From Ariolimax columbianus (taxonomy: Eukaryota > Mollusca > Gastropoda > Stylommatophora > Arionidae): DNA of 64,000 nt. This document shows positions 1 to 11,740 of this stretch, one piece after another. The stretch spans positions 40,543,556 through 40,607,555 of the forward strand of contig JAVGWX010000014.1 of NCBI GenBank assembly GCA_036924085.1. Reading direction: 5' to 3'. How positions within the stretch are numbered: the stretch's first letter is position 1; the number at the start of each line of letters is the position of its first letter. The position numbers were made by a program, and so were the translations under genes. The notes under the pieces were generated by a model that searched no databases, had not been told where the DNA came from, and was given only the letters and a program-made list of their open reading frames with translations.

Positions 1-189
1 CGGCTATTTCATTCTTATAAACTATGCAGGAGGAATGATTTCAAGAAATGCTATCTCGGCATAGATAAAGTCACATACTAACTCTAACCATTTTCATAAA
101 GCTGTAAAAACTGATTAAAATTTCTAATCGTGTTTACTTACTCTCAACTCTGTCAAATGATATTCTCATTAATAACTAAGCCTGTACGT

Positions 190-310
190 CGCTAAGTGTC
201 ATTGAAGGAAATGTGGCGACTACGGGAGTTGGCCACCCCACCTAAAAGAAAGCTGAGGCCTAGTACAGTGAAGTCTCTAACACTTCAACCTCGACATCAA
301 TGATTGCGAA
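190..310 (+). repeat. Family D repeat fragment
   Basis: Contains GAGTTGGCCACCCCACC and CAGTGAAGTCTCTAACA, which recur at 28540-28600 and, on the other strand, near 21070-21150 and 63390-63480. Family D appears to be an old tRNA-related repeat; the best copies, at 25855 and 58505, carry GTGGTAGAGCAC-like and GGTTCGAATCC-like boxes. Here only the distal part is seen. Confidence 0.45.
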
Positions 311-344
311 AGGATTACCTTTTCCTTTTCATGTTAAAATCATT

Positions 345-1425
345 TACATCGAATACCAGTACCAAAGAAAGAAAAAGATAGAACAGATCCAAATTGATAC
401 AGGCCTATCAGTCTACTGAGCTGTGTAGGTAAACTGATGGAGCGTATGATAAACATCAGACTGATGTGGCACCTGGAAGAAAACCACATATTAATTCCAC
501 AGAAAGCAGGATTTAGACAACACAGATCCACTGATGATCAGATCACTCTCATAGCGCAGAAAATAGAGGATGCTTACCAGGAGAAAAATCATACAGTAGT
601 GGTTTGGGTGGATCTAGAGAAGGCATTTGACAAGGTGGGGAAAGAGGGACTTAAAGTCAAGCTATAAAGAAGTGAAGTATCTGGAAAAATGTACAGATTG
701 ATCAGCCACTATCTCGAAAACAGAACAGCCAGAGTTCAAGTACAAGGGAAGATGAGCAAAAATGTGACAATAGAGCAGGGTGTACCCCAAGGGAGAGTAA
801 TGTCACCCACACTTTTTTCTGGTGTAGTTAAACAACATAATAGAGAATATATTAAGAAGAGTCCACAGCTCCATGTTTGCAGACGATCTGGCTTTGTGGA
901 CCACTGAAGAAAATCTCACCATAGCAAACAATCGGATGCAGCAGGCCCTAACATGGCTGGAGTAGTGGGCGAGGAGGCAGACAGACTGGCTAAAGAAGGT
1001 GCAAGGTTACCACAACCAGATTCTAGTGTGACCTACGAAGAGTTCAAAATGTTTATTAGGGCCAGATGCATGGCCAAATGGTAAACAGAGCATACATACT
1101 GGCTACACAAAAAATGATGCCTACTACCAGTTGAACAGAAGAGAGCAGGTCGTGGTCTTCAGACTCAGCACAGGCCACAACAGACTGAGGTACCATCTAT
1201 TCAATAAACTGAAGAAAGGTGGTACTGACGAATGCACCTGTGGTACAGGAAAATGACGGCGGAACATCTGCTGCAAAATTGCCCGACATACGAGAACCAG
1301 AGAAAGCACATGTGGCCATAACCAGTGACAACACTAGAAAAGCTCTATGACAGTGTCGACAGCCTCAGGATGACAGCTGCCTTCTTCGAACAAATTCAAG
1401 TTGACGTCTGACAGTGTACGAAGAA
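345..1425 (+). mobile_element. I/Nimb-type LINE relic (RT start joined to RNase H end)
   Basis: Degraded non-LTR retrotransposon. Reading in frame from about 356, I see the reverse transcriptase opening YRPISLLSCVGKLMERM, then GFRQHRSTDDQ, then VDLEKAFDKV (motif A). After a frameshift come EQGVPQGRVMSPTLF and an FADDLALWTTEE-like motif near 880-920. The sequence then jumps to GEEADRLAKEGA, the end of a retroelement RNase H domain, and a C-terminal cysteine-containing tail ending about 1410 (TAAFFEQIQVDV). The middle of the element is therefore deleted. Stops and shifts make it inactive. The 3' end runs into GAAGAAGAAGA. An RNase H domain behind the RT places it in the I-group of LINEs; the exact clade is uncertain. 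Confidence 0.8.
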
Positions 1426-4400
1426 GAAGATTTACCTCGAATTGTTTTTAACACTTGCACAAATTAACAGTCATCTAACAATATACATATTTCTGTTGTT
1501 CATCCTCTCTCTCTTTCTCTCGATCTACTTTGGTCTTCTTGTTTCTCTGTACTCTCAGCAATCAATGCTGACTACCAACTAGTGTGTGACAAATATGAAC
1601 TGCTGTGATCATATAAGACATTCCAATGTACCCCGCCCACTACCAGTTAAAGGCCAACACAAAATACAGAAGGGTTTGAAGCTCACGAGCAAAAACATGC
1701 ATTTAGAACGTGCCAACTGTAGCGACAATCCGCCCAACAAACTGATGATTATGTCAAGGAAAGAATGTCAGAATACAAACACAGCCAACTTGCTGTTTAC
1801 ATTCATGGATACATCAAGTAATACAAATATACTGTAGTCGGGGATGCTGTGGTAGAAACTTCTCTATAAGAGGTTTTAGCTTTTATCAGATGGGGGTAGC
1901 CAGTTCCCTTCCTCGATGTCTTGGCTTACAATATCACTGATATATACATTTATTTTATTACCGCCAGGGATGACGTACTGGAATCTTCATTGTTCTGATA
2001 CACACACGAATCCATGAACTGGTCAATACGACATGATACTGCACAAAGGACAACGGTCTGTGGTAGAAAAGGGCAAGTCTTCGTCACAGAATCCAGAAAT
2101 TGAAACCTCTAATCAAACCAAAAACTTCAGGTTTTGTGAAAACAAATTCATGGTCCTCTATCATTTCTCCTAACAGTAAATCTGGTACTCGCTTACAGCT
2201 GGGTTGGCTGGAACAAGTTGCAGCCGGAAAGAAGCAGCCACTCTACCAACGTTGTATCCTGCGCTCTACATGTACATATAGTGTGGTCTTATGTTTCCTC
2301 TAATAACATGTCTTAATGGGAATCACACTTTTTCTTCTGCTTATCTCACGGAATAATCATTCCTTCATGGTTGTATGCTTAAACATCTATCTAATTGTTC
2401 TATTGTAGGTCAATGACCAATGTTTTGTTATTATTATTGTCATTATTGATTATCATCATCATCATCTTCTATCAACTTGTGTCGTTAGAAGGCGTGGAAG
2501 GGGGTGTAGTTTTATGTCGTGTGCCATCTTCGTCGCCGATGTTGTTGACATCCAGTGTTTTTTTAAACATAGCAAGGGACATAACCAAATAAATACAAAA
2601 ATATATATAATTAAGAATTATTCCATCATAAAAAATTTGCGTGAGAGATTCTGGCTTGGGCGTCTCCCCTCTTTATCCAGGTTACAAACCTTAGAACGAG
2701 TGAGCTATGGCCCTACACCAGAACCACATGGACGTGTACATTGGCATCTGTACACTGAAGGCGATAGGTGTTAATTATCCACCCGACCAAATTTCTCACG
2801 CTTGTTGTCGTCCTCGTGCACGACATATGGGGAGGAACAGCTCGCGACCCCGGGCGCTCGTCGGCGACGATTGTGACAGCAAAGCCGTGCTTATCACAAG
2901 AACTGAACCTTGAACCTTGACCGGCGTCGAAGTCATGGAGCGAACTAGACAAGTAACTGGCAGAAGACAACACTGGCTGCTCCTGTAGCTGTTAATAGTA
3001 AGATTAGAGTTAGCATATATGCTGATGCCTTTTTAAGTTAGCTCTGTTGTGGTGACAGTGACTCGCATATTGCTTTTAAAATGAATTTAATAATATTCAT
3101 AAAATGCAAAAAAATGCTAGAAATTTCCGAAAGGTAAATTTGGTATGGTATGCTCCATTAAACGCAACCTTAACTATTATAAGTATTTCCTTTTTTTTTC
3201 ATGTAATTATTAAATGATTTATATTATTGCAGTACATTTATTACATCCCTTTCTTTTGAATACATTGCCCTTATGACGAAGTAATCATTGTCCGTGTAAA
3301 TACAGTTCACTACTAGGCCGTGAAACTGTTATCTAGCTAATCGAAGATACTGCGCTGAAAGTTGTTTATGGTTAAGCGTGCTTATATTCCGTGTGTGCTA
3401 CTTTTAAATTGTTCAAGCTTGGATTTAATGATATGTAAGCAAAAGTATGTAGACTTTTATGTTATCAACTTCTCTAACATACCATCTATAGATTGTTAAT
3501 CTCATTGTACATATCCAAATTTTAAACGGTACATTTTTTAGAACAGGACACCCATTACCATCATTTTAATAACACTAGCCATATGGAATCTTGCATGTTT
3601 ACTGCTGGCTGAATATATGTAGACATAATATTCATAATGTGGCATAAGAAATATGTAAACATTAAATTGAACCTTATCCCAGTGTGTGTTTGTTTCTTGT
3701 TTATTTCTTTGTTTTACAAGATGCATAAGTTGCCATATTAACAAATGTAAACAAACAGATATTAAAGTACACATTCCTAAAGCCCAGGTATTGATAAAAT
3801 TGCTCTTTGCTGTCACTCTGTGTATTTATGATATATTCGAATACTGACACTATTAACATACACCAAATTGAAAACATGGTAGTAATACATATCTTATTAT
3901 TTTAAACATACATTTTTGTACGAATGCACATATTTCTTTACGTTTGTGTGTGCGTGTGTGTACAACTGTGTAAAACCCTACAGTATTGACAGATTTCCAA
4001 AACTACTTATTACGTACTGTTCCTACTGACATTATAAATGCAGCTCTAAAATTGATTGCAAAACACCTTTGTCTGGTTCTGTTGTTGTTGATTCATCCAT
4101 TAAGCAAATACATACACAGTAGGCGTTTAGCTTGTTTGAAAAGGCCAGTCTTTGCAAACTGTCGAAGGGTTTGAGAGTTGATAATGCTATTGTGGTTAAC
4201 ATGTGGACAGTAAGATTATATGTAGGAACGTAAATATTGCAGTGTGTGTGTTAACATGTGGATAGCAAGATACTGTGTAGAAGATTAAAGCTTGGTGTCA
4301 GTCTGTTAACAATCTGGGATCTTGGAGCAGTCTTCTTTTGTGTAGACTGTGCCAAAGTATTGATTTAGTAGATTAGCTGTCTCTCTATTTTCTCTTATTA

Positions 4401-4500
4401 TTTTACCTGTGCTATCTTTGAGAGGGTCTACCTTGTCTTTCGTTCTTTGTTTATTTCTAACATAAGAAAATAACTATTTATGTCTATCCCAATAAATGGA
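1426..4500. other. Non-coding, mostly unassigned
   Basis: No host gene is recognised. Weak minus-strand pieces of the family D repeat can be seen around 1835-1960 and 2150-2260 (GCTGGGTTGGCTGGAACAAG). The rest is AT-rich with short spurious ORFs. Confidence 0.5.
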
Positions 4501-4613
4501 TACATATATGTACGATGGTGATTTGAAAAGTTTTACCTCCTTCGCCATACCTATTAAATTAGTGCCCAGAGCCACGTGACACCTATGTGAAAATAATATT
4601 TACTGAAGTGAAC

Positions 4614-5230
4614 ATAACTACTAGACATGTTCAAATGAAACTAGACCAAACTGCAACAAGTGATCATATGTACGATGCGCATGATGACATCACTTCTGGT
4701 GTAAACAGCACATACCAACTGTCAAGTTTGCAAAATTCCATTATCCTCCGTCTCATAGTTTCCTCTGTAGACCATTGAAAACATGGCAAACGTGATACGG
4801 AATTCATCCAGAGTTGATCAGCGAACAGTGATTCTGTTTCTAACAGCTGAAGGATGTCGACTAGTTGACATTCATCGCAGAATACAGGCAGTGTATGATA
4901 ACAAAAGTGTGTCGAAGACAGCAGTGAAGAAGTGGACAACGATGTTTAAAGAAGGACGCGAGTTGACGCAATAATATACGCCTGATCTGGTCTCGGAAGA
5001 TCTTTTGTACACAATATATACTACACAATAGCGACATCCGGAGAATGTCATACATCAAGGATGTTCTATAGCACGTCAACCATTCAATACACTGGTGTGC
5101 AGCTCATATAGCTAGAAGACAAGACGAAAGATCGAATATCATAACCACCATTTGCCTCCAAACCCGCTGGCAAGATTCACTAGAAAAGGACAACACACAT
5201 GACCCCACAACAAACTGAATACTGTCTCAC
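4614..5230 (+). mobile_element. Mariner relic, 5' end and transposase N-terminus
   Basis: Tc1/mariner-type transposon remnant. From the ATG at 4783 an open stretch reads as the N-terminal helix-turn-helix of a mariner transposase (ILFLTAEGCRLVDIHRR, then SKTAVKKWTTMFKEGRE), ending at a stop at 4972. The block from ATGTTCAAATGAAAC at 4628 to the ATG matches the sequence of the palindromic copy at 33003-33560, so both belong to one family. No catalytic domain follows in frame. Confidence 0.75.
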
Positions 5231-5312
5231 TAGACGACATGCGCGCCTGACAGAAACGAAAGGATCCAGAGTTGGTACCCACACAAGGACAACCACCCCT
5301 TGACAAAGAGGT

Positions 5313-6240
5313 GATTCAAAAAGTATCCGACCTTCATTTTTCATCGCAGAATCAAATGAAGCATTGTTATTGTAAAAGGTTTACCTCTCTGTATTCTACT
5401 GGCGGAGACAGATCTTTCCTCCCTGGACCGTAGTATTTTAAGCGATATCAGGATGTATTATCCACGGTTTGGACGCATGTGTACGTCTGAATGATAGTTA
5501 GGGCGATCTCAATGGTCAACCCAACCAAAGTGCAATGGAAAGGCTTAACCCATAGGGCGCGTGTTAGATTTATATAAGAGTGATAGTGGGCGTGGTGTGA
5601 ACCGCAGAGTGCTGGGAGATTGTGTTGTGTGGTAAGCATGAAACATGGGTGTTTTCCTTCGGCAGGGAGATATATAGGGACTGGCATACGCATGCGTGAA
5701 TTTTATCCTACCGCAGATTGCGCCAGTTGCTCACAGCCAGCCTTTCAGTGTTCGAGTGTAGTTAGCACCATTTCGGTTTTCATTTCCCACGAAATTACGC
5801 AAAGTCAAAGTCATGCTGACAGGGTCATCTGTCGCCTTCGTGATGCTGTTCTACGCAAACGACCGGACGTGTGGACTAGACAGCTCCAACATGACAACGC
5901 ACTCACCCATTATTCACATCTGAATCAGACTTTCTTGGCCAAACACATTTTTCAGGTTCACCATCCTCATGACATGGCTCCTTGTAATTTTTGTTTTACT
6001 ATTTCCCCAAGATGATAATTCCGCTGAAAGGAACCCAATTTGAGTCACAAGAAGATATTATGGGGAATGCGACATCCCAGCATTACTCCATTCCCAAAGA
6101 GGCCTTTCTGAAATGGTTCGAGCAATGGCAGGACCACTGGGCGGAATCCCAATGAGAGTACTTTGAAGGGGATTAGGGTTTCAAACCTCCAGGTGAGTAA
6201 TTGTATTTTTCCTGTGCCCAAAAGTCGGATACTTTTTGAA
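5313..6240 (+). mobile_element. Mariner relic with terminal inverted repeats
   Basis: The two ends are inverted repeats: TTCAAAAAGTATCCGACCTT at 5313 and AAGTCGGATACTTTTTGAA near 6222-6240. Between them, 5800-6200 encodes a broken mariner transposase C-terminus: RKRPDVWTRQLQHDNA (the DNAPAH region, third catalytic Asp side), then DMAPCNF, then frame-shifted FPKRPF. The N-terminal half is missing or unrecognisable. Non-autonomous relic. Confidence 0.75.
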
Positions 6241-6316
6241 CACACATTGTATATTAATCTTCTACTTACTAAAGAATATTAATACGGTAAGATTTTATTT
6301 ACATATGTATTAAATG

Positions 6317-7729
6317 TACAAGGGCTGTCATAAGTCTTTACCCTGACCATGAAGGAGTAGTGCGTATTCCTTCTCAATGTATCCACCACCTTAATTTATA
6401 CATTTCTGCCATCTTAACTTAACTTAACGTCTTTATACTGGTTTAGAAGACCCTGCAGAGTCTGTATACAACCAGTTACATTTACATAACCTTGCTCTAA
6501 AAGCTATGCGCATCCAGTTTATTCTTAAATGCATCTCTGCGTGACTTGAAGAAACCTTCGTAATAAAGTAACCTATTTTTCGAACTAAACCAGTTATCAC
6601 AAGTCAGAATGACATCTTTGTTACTGTTAAAATGATTTCCTTTCAGCTGTTTTTTTAAGTTTTGGGAAAAAAAAAGTATGATGAAGCTAAATCCTGAGAA
6701 TATGGTGGGTGTGGAAGAATTTCAATATTCAACACGTTGGCTGTTTGCAGCACAAGCCTTGCTTTATGGGAGGGTGCGTTGTCTTGAAACAAAAGCAGAA
6801 TTTGAGTGTACGCTATCCCTCGTTTTCTGGTCAGTCTTTCTTAGTTTGGTAAGGAGATCTGCATAATATTGCCCATTAATCATGCTGCCATGTGGCAGGT
6901 AATCTTTCAATATGACACCTTTGACGTCCCAAAAAACAGTCAGCATCACTTTTCTTGCAGATTTCTGTGCTCTTGGCTTGACATTTGTTGGTGAGCCCGG
7001 GTTTTTCCACTGCATGCTGGAAATTTTGGATTCTGGGTCATAATGGTGAACCCAAGTCTCATCTACTGTCACCATGGTCGACAACATGTTTTTCGATCAA
7101 CATATTTTGAGCAACTGGCCACAGCAATCAACCCTCGTTTGTTTCTGTTCACATGTCAGCAGATGCGGATCCAAGCAGGCACACACTTTTTTCATGTTCA
7201 GCTGTTGTGTAAAATTCTAAAAACTGTACTTTCATTCAGTTTTGCTGACCTAAATTACTCTGCAATTGTCATTTTCCTATCCTGGTCAATGATTTTCTTC
7301 ACTCTTGCAGCATTTTCATCATTGCACTCTGAGGATGGTCTTCCTGATCTTAGAAGATCAGCAAGATGAGAACGGCCACACTTAAACTGCCTTCACCAGT
7401 TTTTTACAGAAGCATACGAAGAACAGAATTTCTCAAACACTGGTTCCATCTCTCTGTGTATTTCTGTAGGTGTTTTTCCCTGCAACATCAAGAATTTTAT
7501 CACAGTTCTGACCTCTGATTTCTCGATTGTTCTAAAAAACCGTTAGAGTAGCAGATCCGGTCAATAAAGTGTGTTGTGCCATGCACCATACCGGGTAAAC
7601 CCGTTGAGGAGAAAAATTCGTACTTCTCAAGTCCAGTACAAATTGAATGAGCTACATATGTGCCAAATTTCAACTTTGTCCTCCTACTCCTTCATAGTCA
7701 GGGTAAAGACTTATGACAAGCCCCTTGTA
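6317..7729 (-). mobile_element. Full-length decayed mariner, ~45-bp inverted repeats
   Basis: The left end (6317-6360) and right end (7684-7729) are nearly perfect inverted repeats beginning TACAAGGG and containing GTCATAAGTCTTTACCCTGA, with TA at both borders. The interior on the minus strand reads as a mariner transposase: a helix-turn-helix part near 7300-7500, VDETWVHHYDPES near 7060 (first catalytic Asp), FWDVKGVILKDYLPHG near 6930, then DNAPSHKA after a shift. Stops and frameshifts break the gene at several points, so it is inactive. At ~1413 bp it is the usual length for a mariner. Confidence 0.88.
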
Positions 7730-7736
7730 TTACTAG

Positions 7737-7987
7737 GGGTACAGCGTGGGCTAGTGGTTAAGTGACACGGCTCACAAGCCGAAGGTGCTGGGTTCGCTCC
7801 TCAATCACAGCACAGGCTGTTACCCCGGGGAAGCAAACCTTTAGAAAATGCAGGAGGAAGCAGACCCTTATATAAAATGCACGCTGAAGTTGGACGCACT
7901 GGGCCAACAGGCACAAAATAAAAACATAGTGCAACGCTCACTGCTTTGGTAAATTCAGAAATAAGGCGATCTCAAGGAAAAAAAAAG
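7737..7987 (+). mobile_element. Family A tRNA-derived SINE
   Basis: The tRNA-like head has an A box (TGGGCTAGTGGTTAAGTG) and a B box (GGTTCGCTCC). It is followed by the family body (CCCCGGGGAAGCAAACC, GCAGGAGGAAGCAGACCC, GCTGAAGTTGGACGCACTGG) and ends in A-rich sequence. It is flanked by the 10-bp duplication GTATTACTAG at 7727-7736 and 7988-7997. The left duplication includes the terminal bases of the mariner, so the SINE landed on the mariner border. Confidence 0.9.
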
Positions 7988-8184
7988 GTATTACTAGATT
8001 TCAATCAATCAAAAATCTGTCCTCCATATTGAGCATAGGTCCTCAACAAATACTCGTCAATGTTTCCTATCATGAGCCATTACTGTCACGTTTTGCTTGC
8101 TGCCTTGACATTTGCTTTCAATTCCGTCTTCCTTCACTTCTGTTGGGGTAAAAACAGAGCTTGTCTAGTAATGTTATCCACTGG

Positions 8185-8480
8185 TTTCAGTATGAGTAGT
8201 GCGTAGCCTATTCATTGCTAGTCTTCTCTGTATTTCATGCGCCACTGGTATTTGTCCCGTTTTCTCAATCAGTTCCACGTTGGCGATCTTGGCATACCAT
8301 TTTCACCCTTGTATTTTTGCACAGGGAACCATTTACAAAAATGTGTACCTTTTTCATAAGTACCTGTGTTGTCCTCCATATTTCAGAGCCATATAATAGA
8401 ATTCATTTAACGTTGAAGTTTAATTTTATTTTGGTGGTAGTTTTAATTTCTTTTGACATCCTGTATAAACCTTAAGTCCC
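8185..8480 (-). mobile_element. LINE reverse-transcriptase C-terminal fragment
   Basis: The minus strand reads LLYGSEIWRTT, followed by KKVHIFVN, then a shifted TNTSGA-like end. This is the conserved YGSETWRTT block after the RT palm in LINE ORF2 proteins. It is short and broken. Confidence 0.65.
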
Positions 8481-8574
8481 CAAAACGTCAATAGATATAG
8501 ACCAGTCTAGCCATATGACTATCATTTTTTTTTCTCTAACAAGTCAACGTTCAAGTTTTCTACCTGAAATGTAC

Positions 8575-10330
8575 CTACACTGTGTGAAAAATGATAAGCA
8601 ATGCCAGTAGCAGCAGAACTGTGCAACTACTGTATCGACACCCTTGGCCTGACAGAGATAAGGTGAGCCTAGACATGAGTAAACTAATACTGCCATTTGG
8701 GCACACTGAAGTGGACGTACACGATAGAGACGGAGTGGCCATGATGCTCTCTACAGAAGCTCAAAAAGCGCTTATCGATTTGGAAGTGTTAGGACCCAGA
8801 TTAATACTGGCCACTTTCATAACTGCCAAAAATAAGGTTCAACATTAAATAATGATGTAATTCAACAAATGACAAAGACGACTCGGTGAAAAACAAATTT
8901 TACACCAGCCTTCAAAAGGTGATAGATAGCAGAAACAAAAAAGGGGCATTACGGTTTTAATGGGGGACCTAAATGCAAAGGGTGGGAATGCCTAATATTG
9001 GGGTAGAAGAGATCATGGTCAAATACAGAAGAGGGTCGAAGAATGAGAACCGAGTGTTACTGATGGACTTTTGTGATTCAAATCAACTGGTGGTTGGAGG
9101 AAGTATGTTCCGGCATAAAAGAATACACAAAAGCGACTTGGGTGTCACCCAGGCCACACGACAGAAATTCAGATTGACCATATATGTATCAACAGGAAGT
9201 TTAGATCATTACAAGACGTAAATGTATTCAGAGGGGCAGACATGGCATCAGATCATAATCTTCTAAAAGCAAAAATAAAGATTTAACTTTAGAGGTAAAT
9301 AACAACATATAGCCACAGAAAACAAAACGAATGTGGGATTCCTCAAGAACAATGACACACAGAATAAATTGAAAGTAGCGATGTTAAATAGGTATAGGTC
9401 CTATAATGTTCTCCAGCAATTAGGAGAAATATGGGATCAAGATGCTGAGCAGCGCATGAGCTGCAGTGGTCAGCGACCCATAGCTAACTGCTAGCGTCAG
9501 GACCAGCGAACCAAAGCTGCCAAGACCCTTCTACACCTCCACGCAGTGATCCTGGATAACAGGCTGCAGCAGGGCAGACTGGCTAAAGAGAAGGGATCGA
9601 AGAGGGAATGCTAACCCTGTACTAAAAAATTGCATGCTGAAGTCAGATGTGTTGGACCAAAACTACGACACAACGCATTCCGTTCTCTGGACTACATTCT
9701 GCTACTTAAGCCCTTTCAGGGCTTGGTAGTGGGAGATTGAAAACGAATGAAGCCAAGCCATGAGAAATATGAGAGATGGAAGGTAACTGGCAACAGATTA
9801 AAAATGTATGGAGCGAGACTTGTGAGGAGGTTCTGGGGGTAAAAGAGCACCAACACAAATCGTGGATAACAATTAAAACTATTGTAAAATTAAAAGAGCG
9901 AACAATTTAGGCATATGTCTTATATGACGTAAACTGGTGCGGAACTAGGAATGTTCAAGCCTTCGCTCGTGAAAAATACGCCGATCCAACATGGCAACAA
10001 AGAAGTAAAGAAGAGAATCAGAAGCTACAAGAGAAAAGATATTGATGAGTTGACGTGAGAGGAGGATGAAGCTGTTACAAAAGGGAATATGAAAGACCTG
10101 TACAACAGGACAAAGAAACTAACAGGCAAATATGAACATGTAAATGTCTGGCTTTAGTTTTACTTTTATCAAAAAATAATGTAGGACAGTTGATTCATGA
10201 CATTAGTGACTTTAGAAACAGCAATGAGCAAACAAAAAGATGGGCTGAACATTTTGCAGAACTTTTAAACTGCCCGGCTCCACAAGAATCCCATGACAGT
10301 CAGTTCCTAAATCATTTGCAATATAAATAG
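8575..10330 (+). mobile_element. RTE-like LINE relic, endonuclease plus linker, split by a SINE
   Basis: Decayed ORF2 start of an APE-type LINE. The order is an N-terminal endonuclease piece at 8591-8845 (DRDGVAMMLSTEAQKALI), VLMGDLNAKGG near 8957 (the GDFNA motif), the HKRIHKSDLGVT region near 9115, then QIDHICINRKFRSLQDV near 9170 and DMASDHNLL near 9240 (the SDH motif). The linker continues (KLKVAMLNRYRSYNVL), is interrupted at 9434-9761 by a family B SINE, and resumes with QIKNVWSETCEEVLG (9800) and KGNMKDLYNRTKKLTGK (10085). Several stops; no RT seen after 10330. Confidence 0.82.
9434..9761 (+). mobile_element. Family B SINE inserted in a LINE
   Basis: The copy starts GATCAAGATGCTGAGCAGC and ends in the family tail GGGAGATTGAAAACGAATG. 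It is flanked by the 10-bp duplication GAGAAATATG at 9424-9433 and 9762-9771. Removing it restores continuity of the surrounding LINE reading. It has a small internal deletion compared with the copies at 13878 and 60020. Confidence 0.9.
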
Positions 10331-10607
10331 TCTATGCTTCGATTTTGTCAAATTTCGACTTTCTACATCTCTGTGGTCCCTTTCACCGTACAAATAGCAC
10401 TCATAGCCGACATGTTGTATATTCCACCGTTAAAGTTTCGCATGTGTTATCAGTAAAAACACAGTGACGATTTCTGTAAATTTTTTAGCAGAAGTATATT
10501 TATGTATGATAATATTTAATACTATTTTTCAAAATTATGGAAAAAATACGTTTAATTTTGTATTAAACAACGTTGTTTTTATAATAGTTTCGCACTAAAT
10601 CTGTGAC

Positions 10608-10626
10608 CATCCAAACATGGCGGCTC
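10608..10626 (+). promoter_or_regulatory. YY1-like element over the EMC8/9 start codon
   Basis: AAACATGGCGGCT overlaps the initiator ATG and matches the AANATGGCGGC core bound by YY1-type zinc-finger factors, which often sits at the start of TATA-less housekeeping genes in animals. No TATA box is visible upstream. The NPEPL1 start (CAAAATGGCTGCC at 38920) is a weaker version. Confidence 0.45.
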
Positions 10627-10820
10627 CAGTCGTGAGTGTGCTGGCCCACTGTAAATTGTTGTTACATGCAGCGAAATATCCCCATGCCCCTGTTAATGGT
10701 GTTCTTCTCGCAGAAGATAACAAAAATAAAGAATCAAAAGGTGTCAGATACGTTGACAGCATTCCACTCTTTCACATTTCTTTGGGTCTTTCTCCCATGT
10801 TGGAAATGGCACTTCTGCAG
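10617..10820 (+). CDS. EMC8: ER membrane protein complex subunit 8/9, exon 1
   Basis: First coding exon of a complete five-exon gene whose product belongs to the EMC8/EMC9 (UPF0172) family, the cytosolic MPN-like subunit of the ER membrane protein complex. That complex inserts tail-anchored and multipass proteins into the ER membrane. Exon 1 gives residues 1-68, starting MAAPVVSVLAHCKLLLHAAK and including the family pattern KYPHAPVNGVLLAE and DSIPLFHISLGLSPMLEMAL. It ends at CAG/GTAAGT in phase 0. The protein has no JAMM zinc motif, as expected for this family, and no signal peptide. The start ATG lies in AAACATGGCGGCT, a good initiation context. All five exons join to 603 nt (200 residues plus stop), normal for the family. 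One invertebrate gene usually stands for both vertebrate EMC8 and EMC9, so the symbol is approximate. Confidence 0.95.
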
Positions 10821-11464
10821 GTAAGTACTTTTCTAACTAGTAACTTAGTAAAATAGTAGTCTAAGTAAGCGCTACAATCTTCATTCTCAACATGATAATA
10901 TCGTATGATTGTTTGGAACTGGAACATATTGTGTTACTGGCAATAACTATAACTAAATAAGCGCACGAAAAATCCCAGGCGCTATGTTCTCATGCCACAT
11001 AAACTTTCAGTGGGGCCTAGTGTTTGACTTCCAGAAGTGAGAAGTGTCAATTACTAGACTAGATTAATTACTTTACTTTAGTACTTTCCTCGCACAATTT
11101 AATTATTTTATGATCACAATCGCATACCGTCATCGGTCTAAACTGTAGACTAGCTATATCGATTATATTCAGGCATCACTTAGTACTACGGCTCTTAGAT
11201 TTTTTACCTAGCTCCAAGACTTATCATATAACTAATATAAGCAAACTTGGCACTGGTGATTAAAAATCACTGATTAGACATTGTCATTGACCATTATTGT
11301 CATTAGATGATTAGTGATTACTTACACTTGTTACTTACACTTGTAAGTTACAGTTGAGTCAAATTACAGACTAGAGTCAAGTCATAGTGCATTGATTGTC
11401 ATTTGTCATTGACAACAATATAATCTCTCAGCGGCAACAAAAGGAATGATACAAAGACACTCTA

Positions 11465-11740
11465 AAAGTTTCTTTGAATTATTTCTCTATTGATGTTGCT
11501 GGCTGGGAGCTGCTTGCTTCGAACCTCTTAGCCTGGCGCATTGCCATCACAGTGGTGAGCAGAGCGCGGGGAAAAGAAGTTGCACGAAAGAAAGGAATGC
11601 AAGACTGCCCAATTACAAAAGCTGTTCTTGTGTGCCCTACCTGTGGTAGTTTGTCACGCTCAGATTTGACTGTACAGTCATATTCAATCAAATCTGAATA
11701 AATGTGTCTGACGATGTCGCCATCTTTGCTTGCGATGTGC
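11465..11740 (+). mobile_element. LINE ORF2 C-terminus with zinc-finger remnant
   Basis: The open stretch reads SIDVAGWELLASNLLAWR and then VCPTCGSLSRSDLTVQS, followed by a stop. The W..LA..R..WR block and a CPxCG finger are typical of the C-terminal end of APE-type LINE proteins; the second half of the finger has lost its histidines. It lies in EMC8/9 intron 1 and ends in the DVAIFACDVQ-like terminus also seen at 62725. Confidence 0.7.

Noticed and set aside
5620..6015. 131-codon novel host gene
   Set aside because: Its second half reads as the mariner transposase C-terminus inside inverted repeats; the first half has no conservation signal.
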